From JANYHF01 sp963732765 (GTDB taxonomy: Bacteria > Pseudomonadota > Alphaproteobacteria > Rhizobiales > Hyphomicrobiaceae), in NCBI GenBank assembly GCA_963732765.1, contig CAVTAS010000006.1:62001-126000 (forward strand): DNA of 64,000 nt, written 5' to 3'. Positions 55,226-64,000 of the stretch are shown here, piece by piece (the first letter of the stretch is position 1; every line of letters begins with the position of its first letter). A program made the position numbers and the translations under genes. The notes below the pieces were generated by a model, which was given only the letters and a program-made list of their open reading frames with translations, did no database searches and was not told where the DNA came from.

Positions 55226-55927
55226 TTAGAATCGCTCCGTTGACGTCCTGATATCGAGCTCGTGCGTCCAGGTGGTCTGAGGCTGGCGCGTAAGTCCGAG
55301 ATAGGCCTCGGCGAGCGCTGCCGGGGCCATGCGCTGGCCGGAGGCGGCGCCGAAGCGCTGCTCGGTCTGCGGCTCGTCGATGGCGCCGTCGAGAACGACA
55401 TGAGCAACGTGCACGCCCTTTGGGCCAAGCTCGCGCGCCATGGCCTGGGCCAGCCCGCGCAGCGCAAACTTGGCGGAAGCGAACGCCGCGAACTTGGCAC
55501 TACCACGGATCGAGGCCGTGGCGCCGCTGATCAGGATCGTTCCGCGCCCGCGCTGCAGCATGCCCGGCAGCACCAACTGGCTGACCGTGAAGGCGCCGCC
55601 GCAGCACACGCGCCAGATGGCCTCGAACTCCGTCAGTGCGACATCGGCGAAGGGTTTGATCAGCAGGGCGTGAGCGTTGTAGATCAACACGTCGATGTCA
55701 TCCGCCAACGGACCGAGCGCGTCTCGGACCGTTTCGGGCTGCGTGAGGTCGCAGAGGCGATGCGTGTACGCACCGCCTGCCGCCTGCACGGCTGATGTGA
55801 TGGCGGCCGCCACCCGCTCGGTCCGCGCCAGCCCGACCACATCGTAGCCGGCGCCGGCGAAGGTTGCGGCGAGGCTTTCGCCGAGACCGGGCGCGGCGCC
55901 AGCCAAAAGCATGATAGGTCGGGCCAT
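55226..55927 (-). CDS. SDR family protein lacking the catalytic Tyr
   Basis: 233 aa, Rossmann fold: LLAGAAPGLGESLAATFAGA near residue 8 for NAD(P), and a Ser in ILISGATASIRG. The usual YxxxK is FASAK (Phe 149, Lys 153), so the proton-donating Tyr is replaced. This substitution occurs in a recognised side branch of SDRs. Second gene of the TetR operon, starting 12 bases before the cupin gene in transcription order. Confidence 0.82.
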   Translation of the reverse strand: MARPIMLLAGAAPGLGESLAATFAGAGYDVVGLARTERVAAAITSAVQAAGGAYTHRLCDLTQPETVRDALGPLADDIDVLIYNAHALLIKPFADVALTEFEAIWRVCCGGAFTVSQLVLPGMLQRGRGTILISGATASIRGSAKFAAFASAKFALRGLAQAMARELGPKGVHVAHVVLDGAIDEPQTEQRFGAASGQRMAPAALAEAYLGLTRQPQTTWTHELDIRTSTERF

Positions 55928-55932
55928 GAGGC

Positions 55933-56334
55933 TCAAATCCAGCGCAGGACGCTGGCGAGGATGGCGATCTGCGCAACCCAGCCCACAGCAAAGGACAGCG
56001 TGCGAACCACCGGGATGCCAGCCGAGTAGACGATAAAGTGGACCAGCCGTGCCAGGAAGTAGACCACCACGGCGCCTTGGGTCACCGGCGTGGAGATGTT
56101 CAACGCATGCGCCACCAGCACGGCGGGGATGAAAATCGCGAGGTTCTCGATGGCGTTCTGATGCGCCTTGATCATGCGCTGCGCCCACAAAGAATGGTGC
56201 TCGCCGGTCTCCGGCTTGGTGTCCGAAATGGCCGGCCAGAGGCCGCGCACGAGGATCCGATCCAGGATGTAGGGCACCCAGAACAGCGCCGTCATCAACA
56301 CAGTCAGTGTCAGCCAGTAAAGTTCCGTGGACAT
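55933..56334 (-). CDS. MAPEG family membrane protein
   Basis: 133 aa, four transmembrane helices: LYWLTLTVLMTALFWVPYIL, LAIFIPAVLVAHALNIST, VVVYFLARLVHFIVYSAGIP, and VGWVAQIAILASVLRWI. RMIKAHQNAIENLAIF is the MAPEG active-site pattern (glutathione or lipid binding). First gene of the TetR-regulated operon; may detoxify or conjugate hydrophobic compounds. Confidence 0.87.
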   Translation of the reverse strand: MSTELYWLTLTVLMTALFWVPYILDRILVRGLWPAISDTKPETGEHHSLWAQRMIKAHQNAIENLAIFIPAVLVAHALNISTPVTQGAVVVYFLARLVHFIVYSAGIPVVRTLSFAVGWVAQIAILASVLRWI

Positions 56335-56367
56335 CGTTGTGATCCTCCCTTGAATGTCGCGATTATG

Positions 56368-56385
56368 TTACCTACTAGAAGGTAA
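56368..56385. promoter_or_regulatory. Candidate TetR operator
   Basis: TTACCTACTAGAAGGTAA, an 18-base palindrome with one mismatch, 34 bases before the MAPEG start. Size and symmetry fit a TetR dimer. Confidence 0.65.
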
Positions 56386-56442
56386 GTGTCAAGGGCTCTG
56401 TGTGGGTTGGTTTGCAAGGCGCGGCGAAGCCACGTTGGCGCG

Positions 56443-57568
56443 CTACCCGCTCAACCCCTCATACACCGCATCCACCAAGGCCCCACGCCTCGGATCGACG
56501 TCCGGAAACCCGAGCAGGTGATTGGTGACGAAGGCGAAACCGAGCCGCGCGTCGGGGTCGGCGAAGGCGATGGAGCCGCCCCAGCCGGCGTGGCCGAACG
56601 AGCGCGGCGAGGCGCGGGGGCCGTATTCGGGGTCTTCCAGGCGAAAGCCCGCGCCGAAGGCGGTGGGCTGGCCGCCGTTGCCAGCGTCGGGGCCCTTGAA
56701 ACGGGGACGGGTGGCTTCGGCCAGCGTTGCGGGGGTTATGATGGGTGCGGATTTGCGCACCATGGCGCCGTAGATGCCGGCCAGTGCGCGCGCCGTGCCG
56801 TGGCCGTTGCCACCGGGGATTTCGGCAGCTCGCCAGGCCCTACTGTTCGGCAGCGTGGCCGTGACCACCGGATTTACAACCGAATGCGGATAGGGGCCGG
56901 CTGTGACGTCGGCGACCCAGTCGGATGCGCCAGCGCCTTCGATCAGTTCGGCGACGCGCGGCTCGTCGGCCTCGGGCAATCCGATCGGAAAAGTCGGCGT
57001 TCAGCGGCCCGGCGATCTCTTCGGCGATCAGGCGGCGGGGCATGTGTCCGGTAACGCGGCGTAAGGGTTCGCCGGCCAGATGGCCGAAGCTCAACGCGTG
57101 GTAGACAAAGCGGCTGCCGGGCTCCCACAGCGGGGCCATGGCGGCCAGCGCATCGACATAGGGCGTCCAGCGGTAGAGGCCGGCAAGGTCCATGGGCGTG
57201 GCGAGGCCGTTCAAGCCGGCCTGATGGGAGAGCGCGGTTTCCAGCGTGATCGCCCCCTTGCCATTGGCGGCGAACTCGGGCCAGACCCCGGCGATCGGGC
57301 GGTCGTAGGCGAGCTTGCCGCGCTCGACTTGCATGGCCACGCCTAAGGCCATGACGCCCTTGGTCACCGACCAGACGTTGGCCACTGTATCGGCCTGCCA
57401 GGGGCGCGTGCGCGCAGCATCGGCATGGCCGCCCCAGAGGTCGGCGACCGGTTTGCCGTCGATTGTCACGGCGACGGCGGCGCCATAGCCGTCGTCCGCA
57501 AGGATGCCGGCCAGCGCATCGCGCAGGCGGGCAAAGCGGGGATCGGTTGTGCCTTGGATTGCGGTCAT
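56443..57568 (-). pseudogene. Beta-lactamase-fold serine hydrolase, one-base frameshift
   Basis: Two frames together give a 374-aa class C beta-lactamase-like/esterase protein. The first (from 57568) has the catalytic NVWSVTKGVMALG (SVTK) and YHALSFGHL; the second continues EADEPRVAELIEGAGASDWV and ends with the GHAGWGGSIAFADPD motif. They join at a run of four A (56989-56992) if one base is removed, giving DFPIGLPEADEP. A homopolymer slip in sequencing is the simplest cause; otherwise the gene is a recent null. Confidence 0.82.
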
Positions 57569-57648
57569 GGCGAGCCGGGTCCTTTCGGTGGTGAAGCGTC
57601 CGGCAGTATCTTAGCCAACTGACGCCCCCGGGCACACCCTACTTCCCA

Positions 57649-57865
57649 AGTGTTCTGGCGCTATCGTTTGGTACCCGGCCAATTCGTCATCCCCGCGAAG
57701 GCGGATCCATGCATGACAGAGTGTGGCACAGCCTCGATACCCCACCAGCTGCTGACATTGCGAGCGTTTCCGTATTGGCCAGCGAGCACGTCTCGGGCTT
57801 GGCTGGATCCCCGCCTTCGCGGGGATGACGATGCATTAGGTACTTTTTGTGTGTGCCAGAACACT
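57649..57865. repeat. MITE-like element with inverted REP-type pair, copy C
   Basis: Outer 11-base terminal inverted repeats AGTGTTCTGGC (57649-57659) and GCCAGAACACT (57855-57865). Inside are the two palindromic units 57683-57713 (one arm 2 bases shorter) and 57801-57832. No coding content. The remainder of 57866-58037 shows no gene. Confidence 0.8.
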
Positions 57866-58037
57866 AGCGTTGGCCCGTACGCACTTTCAAGAGGCTAAGC
57901 CGCGAAACGTTTTAATGCGATCCAAAACCGGCGCGATTTCAATCTGTTGGCAACGCTTGCTGCCATTGCGCTTAACCGGATGTTGTCGGCATTGCTTCAA
58001 TGTCAACGACTTCGGCGTTGGGACGGGTCGTTGCGAC

Positions 58038-60428
58038 ATGAAGTTGGGTTGGCGTTATACTGGGATCGTGTTCTTGCTGGCGTCAGCTGTTGCTACAGGG
58101 GTTGGCATACATGCCGATGCCGAGCGCAAGGCCGGCGTGGCCTGGCGGCACCACATCGCCCAGGCGCAGGCGCAGTCCAAACAGCACGCTCTGCAGATCG
58201 GCAAGTCGTTCGGCTCGATCTACGAGAACCTGAGAACCCTCACTTTGCTGCCGGGCGTGCGCAAGATCGATCGCCACGGGACGACGCTGGGCGAAGATGG
58301 CCGCGAGACCATCCAGCAAGTTTACAACAACCTCGCCAGCAATGTCGACGTATCGGAAGTCTACATCGTACCGGCCACCTTCGATCACAAGCGCATCGAT
58401 CCGGTCACTGGCAAGGCCGAAGAACCCATACTGATGTTCGACGAACTGATCTTGAAGACCGGCACTTTCCTCAGTTCGCTTCTACCCAGAACGCAGGTAT
58501 TGAACGCATTGCCCTCCGATGTGCGACCGGATCAGGTCGAGACGTACGAGTACGAGCAACTGGAGCAGCAGCTGAAGTGGTTCGGCTGGAACTTCCCGAA
58601 CCGTAGCGAGATCATGGGCCTCGATCTGCCGATGCTCAGTGGCGCGGAGGTTATAACCTGCGACAACTCAGATTATCAGTTCTCGCAGGATGACGCCGAC
58701 CGCAAGGGCATCATCTTCTCGATTCCATTCTATGGCCCCGACAGCAAGCTCAAAGGCAGCATCTCGGCGATCATCCTTTCCGGCGCGATTGCGAACCTTC
58801 TGCCCAATGCCAGCTACGCGTTGACCGCGCCGCGCGACAGCTTCACTACCGCGGCTGCCGCCATCAAGGGGGCCGGCACGATCGAGCACGCCAAGCGCGT
58901 CACGGCGGTTCCGGTTGAGGCCACCTACTACGAGACCATCGACGTCGATACGCACGATCCGCGCGGACCCTGGACACTGCGCGTCGCGCATCCGGCCGCA
59001 GCGTTTTACGCCGGCGCCGAGTATCGTTCCATCCGCACCTTCGAAGCGATGGCTCTTGCCGGGCTCGGCCTGGGGACGCTTGCCGCATTCGGCTGGCTGT
59101 ACCTGATCCGCCGCTGGAGCATGAAACTGCTGCACAATGCGACGCACGATGCGCTGACCGGCCTCGCCAACAAAGTGCTGATGATGCACAAAATCAAGGA
59201 GGTGCTGAAGCGCGGCGGCAAGCCTGGCGCGTCGGCGGTGCTCTACCTCGACCTCGATCGTTTCAAGCCGGTCAACGACACGCTTGGTCATCACATCGGC
59301 GACCTGTTGCTGAAGGCCGTCGCCGACCGCATGAGCAACTGCCTGCGCAAGGGCGACCTGCTGGCCCGTATCGGCGGCGACGAATTCGTCGTCCTGCAGA
59401 GCGATCTCGCCCGGCCCGAAGACGCCAACATCCTGGCCCAGCGCATCATCAACCGCATTGCCGAGCCGTTCGATATCGACGGGCATCAGATCGTGATCGG
59501 CACCAGCGCAGGCATTGCCCTGGCTCACACCGACGGCGGCGATCCCGATACGCTGCTGCGCAATGCCGACCTGGCGCTGTTCCGCGCCAAGGCGACCGAG
59601 CGCGGCACCTGGTGCTACTTCGAGCCGACGATGGACGCCGCGCTGCGCAAACGCCGCCGGCTTGAGATGGACCTGCGCAATGCGCTGGCCCGCAACGAAC
59701 TGCTGCTGCACTACCAGCCGATCGTGAACGCGCAGACCCAAAGCGTGACCGGCTTCGAGGCGCTGATGCGCTGGCAGCATCCCGAGTTCGGCATGATCCC
59801 GCCGCTAGAGTTCATCTCCATAGCCGAAGATATCGGCGAGATCGTCCCGATCGGCGAATGGGCCATCCGGCAGGCCTGCATGGACGCGGTCAACTGGCCG
59901 GCGCCGACCAGGATCGCTGTCAATCTCTCTGCGGTGCAATTCCGTACTGAGACGTTACCGTGGATTGTGGAATCGGCCTTGGATGAGTTGGGACTCGATG
60001 CCTCGCGGCTGGAGCTGGAGATCACCGAGTCGGTGCTACTGACCACCAACGACAACTCGATCAAGATCCTCAACCTGCTGCGCGAGCTTGGCGTCTCCAT
60101 CGTGCTCGACGATTTCGGCACCGGCTATGCCTCGCTCAGCTACCTGCGCGCCTTCACCTTCGACAAGATCAAGATCGATCGGTCGTTTGTGCAGGACGTG
60201 ATGGGTGGCAGCAAGGAGGTCGCGATCGTCAAGGCCATCGCGGCGCTAGGCGTCAGCCTGGAGATGACCACAACAGCCGAAGGCATCGAGACCGAAGAAC
60301 AGTTCCTGAAGATCCGCGAGCAGGGCTACACGCACGTGCAAGGCTACCTGTTCGGCCGCCCCGGCCCAATGGCCAAGACCGGCGCGCTGTTCCCAACGCC
60401 GAAGCCGATTCTCGCGCTGGCGGGGTAG
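58038..60428 (+). CDS. Membrane GGDEF/EAL cyclic-di-GMP protein
   Basis: 796 aa from the ATG at 58038. Transmembrane helix at about 7-25, a periplasmic sensor region of about 320 residues, a second helix near 345 (ALAGLGLGTLAAFGWLYLI), then a GGDEF domain with GGDEF at 446-450 and an EAL domain with EAL at 574-576, DDFGTGYASLSYL and EGIETEEQF. Both signatures are intact, so it could make and break cyclic di-GMP, balance depending on the sensor. An upstream in-frame start at 57849 lies inside the MITE-like element. Confidence 0.9.
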   Translation: MKLGWRYTGIVFLLASAVATGVGIHADAERKAGVAWRHHIAQAQAQSKQHALQIGKSFGSIYENLRTLTLLPGVRKIDRHGTTLGEDGRETIQQVYNNLASNVDVSEVYIVPATFDHKRIDPVTGKAEEPILMFDELILKTGTFLSSLLPRTQVLNALPSDVRPDQVETYEYEQLEQQLKWFGWNFPNRSEIMGLDLPMLSGAEVITCDNSDYQFSQDDADRKGIIFSIPFYGPDSKLKGSISAIILSGAIANLLPNASYALTAPRDSFTTAAAAIKGAGTIEHAKRVTAVPVEATYYETIDVDTHDPRGPWTLRVAHPAAAFYAGAEYRSIRTFEAMALAGLGLGTLAAFGWLYLIRRWSMKLLHNATHDALTGLANKVLMMHKIKEVLKRGGKPGASAVLYLDLDRFKPVNDTLGHHIGDLLLKAVADRMSNCLRKGDLLARIGGDEFVVLQSDLARPEDANILAQRIINRIAEPFDIDGHQIVIGTSAGIALAHTDGGDPDTLLRNADLALFRAKATERGTWCYFEPTMDAALRKRRRLEMDLRNALARNELLLHYQPIVNAQTQSVTGFEALMRWQHPEFGMIPPLEFISIAEDIGEIVPIGEWAIRQACMDAVNWPAPTRIAVNLSAVQFRTETLPWIVESALDELGLDASRLELEITESVLLTTNDNSIKILNLLRELGVSIVLDDFGTGYASLSYLRAFTFDKIKIDRSFVQDVMGGSKEVAIVKAIAALGVSLEMTTTAEGIETEEQFLKIREQGYTHVQGYLFGRPGPMAKTGALFPTPKPILALAG

Positions 60429-60490
60429 GGCGGCGCTACCGCGCCCCGGCAATCCGACCGGGGTACAAAGCCCACCGCCCTAACTTGGTT

Positions 60491-62206
60491 TCACGGCCCC
60501 AACCGCCTCAACTCGGCCAGCGCCGCGCGATATTCGATGAAGTCGTGTGGGCAGGTGGCCACTGCTGTTTTCAGCTCCTGGACGGCGGCGGCCTTGTCGC
60601 CCTTCAGCAGGCGCCATTGGCCGATATAGTAGCGCGCCTCGCAGATTTCGTCGGGGTTGCCGGCGGCTTTCAGGGCCGAAGCAGCCGTGCGGTCGCCGAG
60701 ATAGAGTTCGATAGCCGGGTGGGGCCATGTCTTGGACAGCAGCGCCCCGGCCTGGTCCTTGAGCTTGTCCGTGCCGGTCTCCCCCATCCGCACGCGATCC
60801 AGATGGAGCATCAACAGGATGTAGCCGTCATTTTTGGGATCGAGGGCGTGGCGCTCCAGCGCAATGGCGTGATCGGCGGCGGCGGCGGCAAAGTCGCCGA
60901 GATTGAACCGGGCGTTGGCGCGGTCGAGATAGGGCAGGCCCTCCTCCGGCGCCATAGCCATGGCCTTATCGAAGACCGCCATGGCTTTGGCCGTTTCGCC
61001 GGCCATGAGATGCAGACGCGCGCGATCCAGCAGGACCCAGGCATTCTCGGGATCGAGCGCGGCAGCGCGGTCGATGTCGCCATGGGCGTTGGCGAAGTCG
61101 CCGAGTTCGGCATGGGCCCGGGCCCGGGCGCGCAGGATGAAGGACGTCGGCGAGGCTATCGCCATCACCCGGCTGTAGTCTGCGACCGCCCCCGAGTAAT
61201 CCAGCTTGCGCACCCGCGCCGCAGCCCGGCACTCGAAACCGCCAGCATCTCTTGGCGCCAGGTCAATCGCTGCCTCGCAATCAACCAGCGCACGCGACAG
61301 ATCGGCGATGCGCAGATACTCTTGTCCGCGCGACGCGAAATAGTCGCCACGCTTAGGCGCCAGTTCGATGGCCTTGCCGAACCCGACAAGCGCGGTCTTG
61401 GGATCGCCCTTGGCGCTGTACAACCGCGCCCGCGCAAAATGCGCCGCCGCATAGTTCGGATCCAGCTCAAGGGCGCGATCGATGTCTGCAATGGCCTTGT
61501 CCTGGTTACCCAGGGTCTCCTCGGCCAGGCCCCGCCCGAACCAGGCGGCTGTGAACTTGGGAGCCAGCAGCACGGCGCGGCTGAAGTCGGACACCGCCGC
61601 GCCCGGATCGCGCACCGCGATATGTGCAAAGCCGCGCCCGCTGAAGCCATCGGCATAATTCGGATCGAGGCTGATGGCGCGGTTAGCGGCCGACATGGCC
61701 TCGGCGAGTTCGTTCAGGTCCAAGTGGGCGCTGGACAGGAAATACTGCACCTTGGCATTGTCAGGATCGTCCACCGCTGCTCCCAGTAGGTCGGCAATGG
61801 CGTCCCTGGTCCGGCCCTGCAGATAGTACGTCAAGCCCCGGTCGAAATTGACGGTCTTGCTCTTGGGGTCCAACGCGCGCTGCTGGTTGAAATCGTCGAG
61901 GGCGCGCGCCAGCTCATTGCGGCTGCGGTAGAGCACGCCGCGATGCTCAAAGGCGATCGCCAGTTTAGGATCGAGTTCGATGGCCATGACGTAGTCGGCC
62001 AAGGCGTTATCCGAATTGCCCTCCGATTGGTGGGCCTCGCCGCGCAAGACATAGAGCAGCGCGGCCTTGGGCTCGGCTGCAATCGCCTTGTCGCAAGCCG
62101 GCACAGTGACCGCCCCGGACGTGGTCGAACAATCGGCCGCCGATTGGGCCATGGCGAACGACAGCGGCAGCAGCAGCACCGCCAGCAACCCGATCATCCA
62201 CCGCAT
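60491..62206 (-). CDS. Exported TPR-repeat protein
   Basis: 571 aa. Signal peptide MRWMIGLLAVLLLPLSFAMA, then about eleven tetratricopeptide repeats (for example NALADYVMAIELDPKLAIAF, KAIADIDRALELDPNYAAAH). Probably a periplasmic scaffold for protein-protein contacts. The C-terminal 60 residues contain a Cys pair. Partner unknown. Convergent with the GGDEF/EAL gene. Confidence 0.88.
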   Translation of the reverse strand: MRWMIGLLAVLLLPLSFAMAQSAADCSTTSGAVTVPACDKAIAAEPKAALLYVLRGEAHQSEGNSDNALADYVMAIELDPKLAIAFEHRGVLYRSRNELARALDDFNQQRALDPKSKTVNFDRGLTYYLQGRTRDAIADLLGAAVDDPDNAKVQYFLSSAHLDLNELAEAMSAANRAISLDPNYADGFSGRGFAHIAVRDPGAAVSDFSRAVLLAPKFTAAWFGRGLAEETLGNQDKAIADIDRALELDPNYAAAHFARARLYSAKGDPKTALVGFGKAIELAPKRGDYFASRGQEYLRIADLSRALVDCEAAIDLAPRDAGGFECRAAARVRKLDYSGAVADYSRVMAIASPTSFILRARARAHAELGDFANAHGDIDRAAALDPENAWVLLDRARLHLMAGETAKAMAVFDKAMAMAPEEGLPYLDRANARFNLGDFAAAAADHAIALERHALDPKNDGYILLMLHLDRVRMGETGTDKLKDQAGALLSKTWPHPAIELYLGDRTAASALKAAGNPDEICEARYYIGQWRLLKGDKAAAVQELKTAVATCPHDFIEYRAALAELRRLGP

Positions 62207-62445
62207 TCGCGACGCCCTCGCTTCGCCCCGTCATGCCCGCCGGGCACGGCTATTTTAGTCCGTTCGCGGGCGATGCCGCCACCGGTTTCTGTCGTGTATC
62301 AGCCACCGGCGGTTCACCATCCGTCCCAATCGCGACCTTGCTCTCAAGCCGGTTCGCCCCTATATGTTGGGATGACTTCCCTTCTTTTCGCAACTATTGG
62401 CCTTGCGGGTGTTTGAAAACCCCGCCGGGTCCGGAGGATGACCCT

Positions 62446-63183
62446 ATGACTCGCGTTCCGCTCATGCCCAAGTCCACCGCCGTCTGGCTGGTGGAAAATA
62501 CGGCGCTGTCCTTCGAGCAGATCGCCACCTTCTGCGGCCTGCATGTGCTCGAGGTCAAAGGCATCGCCGATGGCGAAGTGGCCCAAGGCATCAAGGGCAC
62601 CGACCCCATCTCGTCCAACCAGCTCAGCCGCGAGGAAATCGCGCTGGCCGAAAAGAACCCAACTCATATCCTGCGCATTCTCGCCTCCAAGGTCGAGCTG
62701 CCGCAGTTCAAGCCGCGCAAGGGCCCGCGCTACACGCCCCTGTCGCGCCGCCAGGACCGGCCCAACGCCATCCTCTGGCTGGTGAAAAATCACCCGGAGC
62801 TGAAAGACAGCCAGCTGATGCGCCTGGTCGGCACCACCAAGCCGACCATCGACGCAATTCGTGACCGCACACATTGGAATGCCGGCAATCTCACGCCGAT
62901 GGACCCGGTGACGCTCGGCCTGTGCACCCAGGTCGAGCTGGACGCTGCTGTGAAGAAGGCAGCCAAGCGCGTCGATGCGACCAAGGAGGATGCCGACGTG
63001 GACGGCCCCGGACGCGAAGGCTCGCTGTTGCCGGCCAGCGAGACCATTGCCGAGCGTCCGATCGTGGTCGACCGCGCGCCCGAAGTCGAAGCGCCAATCG
63101 ACGCCGAGCACGTGTTCGCGAATTTGGGCAAGACGACGCCAATCGATACGGAGGTTGAGACTGGCGAGGCCGACGAGGCTTAG
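62446..63183 (+). CDS. DUF1013/TrcR-type cell-cycle regulator
   Basis: 245 aa. LMPKSTAVWLVENTALSFEQ, IATFCGLHVLEVKGIADGEV, then AILWLVKNHPELKDSQLMRL and TKPTIDAIRDRTHWN: two HTH-like modules of the alphaproteobacterial DUF1013 family, now called TrcR. The acidic C-terminal 70 residues vary. GGAGGATGACCCT precedes the ATG at 62446. It likely acts with RNA polymerase at cell-cycle promoters. Confidence 0.9.
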   Translation: MTRVPLMPKSTAVWLVENTALSFEQIATFCGLHVLEVKGIADGEVAQGIKGTDPISSNQLSREEIALAEKNPTHILRILASKVELPQFKPRKGPRYTPLSRRQDRPNAILWLVKNHPELKDSQLMRLVGTTKPTIDAIRDRTHWNAGNLTPMDPVTLGLCTQVELDAAVKKAAKRVDATKEDADVDGPGREGSLLPASETIAERPIVVDRAPEVEAPIDAEHVFANLGKTTPIDTEVETGEADEA

Positions 63184-63206
63184 CGGCTGGTCTACGCCGC
63201 TTGCTC

Positions 63207-63425
63207 CTCCTCTCCCCTCAGCGTTCTTCACGCTGAGGGGAGAGGAGACCGCGTCTCGCAGGCGCCCTGTCGCGCCAAGAGCCACGCGGTCGGTGAGGGG
63301 CAGGAGCTTGGCGCCGCACTCGTTGAGACCGGAACGGAGCAAGCGGCTGCCCCTCACCTGTCGCTTTCTCCGTCGCGCTGACGCGCTCGGGGCGACATCC
63401 TCTCCCCCGCAGCGCGGGGGAGAGG
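63207..63425. repeat. Composite of three perfect hairpins (REP-like)
   Basis: A 17-base stem (CTCCTCTCCCCTCAGCG, 63207-63223, with its complement 63231-63247), a 12-base pair GGTGAGGGGCAG/CTGCCCCTCACC (63292-63303, 63347-63358) and a 12-base stem CCTCTCCCCCGC/GCGGGGGAGAGG (63399-63410, 63414-63425). Fills the gap between trcR and the SDR gene; may terminate trcR transcription. Confidence 0.7.
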
Positions 63426-63452
63426 AGAAGATTGCCCTCCCGAGGTCGACCA

Positions 63453-64000
63453 ATGTCCCAGCGCTCCGTCCTGATCACAGGCTGCTCTTCTGGCATCGGG
63501 CTCGCCTCGGCCAAGGCCATGCGGGCGCGTGGCTGGCGGGTGTTCGCAACTGCCCGCAAAACAGCCGATCTGGCCATGCTGGCTGCGCTTGGCCTGGAAC
63601 CCATCGCGCTCGAACTGCGCGATCCCGCCTCGGTCGCCGCCTGCGCCCAAACCGTCCTGGAGCGGACGGACGGTACACTCTCGGCGCTGTTCAACAATGC
63701 CGCCCACGGCCAGCCGGGCGCTGTCGAGGACCTGCCGGTTGAGGTGCTGCGCGACCAGTTCGAGGTCAACCTGTTCTCCTGGCACGCCCTCACCCGCCCG
63801 ATCCTGGCGGCCATGCGCGCGCGCAACCAGGGACGGATCGTCAACTGTTCGTCCGTGCTCGGCTTGATCGCCCCGCCCTATCGCGGCGCCTACAATGCCA
63901 GCAAACACGCCCTGGAAGCTCTGACCGAATCTATGCGCCACGAGCTCTACGGCACCGGCATCAAGATCAGCCTGATCGAGCCGGGGCCGATCGATACCGC
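63453..64000 (+). CDS. Short-chain dehydrogenase/reductase (partial, runs off right edge)
   Basis: At least 182 aa. NAD(P) motif LITGCSSGIGLASAKAM near residue 7, LFNNAAHGQPG, the catalytic Ser in IVNCSSVLG and the intact YNASKHALEALTESM (Tyr-x-x-x-Lys). Typical classical SDR. The ATG at 63453 follows the hairpin cluster. The C-terminus is beyond the window. Confidence 0.9.
   Translation, partial: MSQRSVLITGCSSGIGLASAKAMRARGWRVFATARKTADLAMLAALGLEPIALELRDPASVAACAQTVLERTDGTLSALFNNAAHGQPGAVEDLPVEVLRDQFEVNLFSWHALTRPILAAMRARNQGRIVNCSSVLGLIAPPYRGAYNASKHALEALTESMRHELYGTGIKISLIEPGPIDT

Noticed and set aside
57849..58037. Upstream start of the GGDEF/EAL protein at 57849
   Set aside because: The extra 63 residues begin inside the MITE-like element and lack protein-like character; the ATG at 58038 is followed at once by a membrane segment.

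Overview
The window is GC-rich, densely coded DNA from an alphaproteobacterium; the order is not fixed by what is visible. Markers for the class are a CpdR-type receiver protein, a DUF1013/TrcR-type cell-cycle regulator, DUF1127 and DUF4169 proteins, two sRNA-like elements with the UUUCCUCCCU core of the suhB/MmgR (alpha-r8) family, and the first two packaging genes of what looks like a gene transfer agent (GTA) or related prophage cluster leaving the left edge.

Layout. 1-1653: terminase genes (minus). 1776-4578: DUF1800/DUF1501 pair. 4579-6476: repeats and one exported protein. 6477-9010: small membrane, SRPBCC and ArsR genes sharing one dyad operator. 9257-13436: YcgN, then a class A penicillin-binding protein with DUF1214 and DUF1254 partners. 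13497-14833: a Fic AMP-transferase behind a 70-bp tandem repeat. 14875-18034: sugar catabolism (FucU mutarotase, aldo/keto reductase, altronate-type dehydratase). 18190-23167: GT-D glycosyltransferase, AlkA, YjbR, YcbB-type L,D-transpeptidase. 23298-24964: frameshifted GH3 glycosidase. 25088-28220: DUF1127, LysR, fumarase C and two small proteins. 28289-33095: MttB-family methyltransferase, stomatin-like protein, a large exported protein. 33336-36410: aroK, aroB, CorC. 37448-41396: fragments of a sarcosine oxidase operon (soxB, soxD) interleaved with three toxin-antitoxin-like pairs. 41428-42530: a decayed, lower-GC patch. 42526-45748: conserved hypothetical, NDH-2, L,D-transpeptidase lipoprotein. 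46104-48998: etfB-etfA-hbd. 49097-53922: membrane protein, lipase, HisN-like phosphatase, two sRNAs, N-formylglutamate amidohydrolase, cpdR. 53932-56334: TetR-controlled operon. 56443-64000: frameshifted serine hydrolase, GGDEF/EAL protein, TPR protein, TrcR and a partial SDR.

How the genes work together. Envelope building recurs (PBP1, two L,D-transpeptidases, GT-D protein, GH3). Methylated-amine and C1 chemistry is hinted at by MttB-like and sarcosine oxidase genes, but the latter lack the alpha and gamma subunits here. Electron transfer flavoprotein, hydroxyacyl-CoA dehydrogenase and NDH-2 supply fatty-acid and respiratory electron flow.

Most interesting points: three copies of a GTAAC-N6-GTTAC dyad that define a candidate ArsR regulon; tandem MmgR-like sRNAs; the sox locus broken up by toxin-antitoxin pairs; a long tandem repeat in front of fic; several palindromic element families, one of which sits between etfB and etfA. 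Three otherwise conserved genes (GH3, etfA, serine hydrolase) each carry a single-base frameshift, so sequence error has to be considered before calling them pseudogenes.
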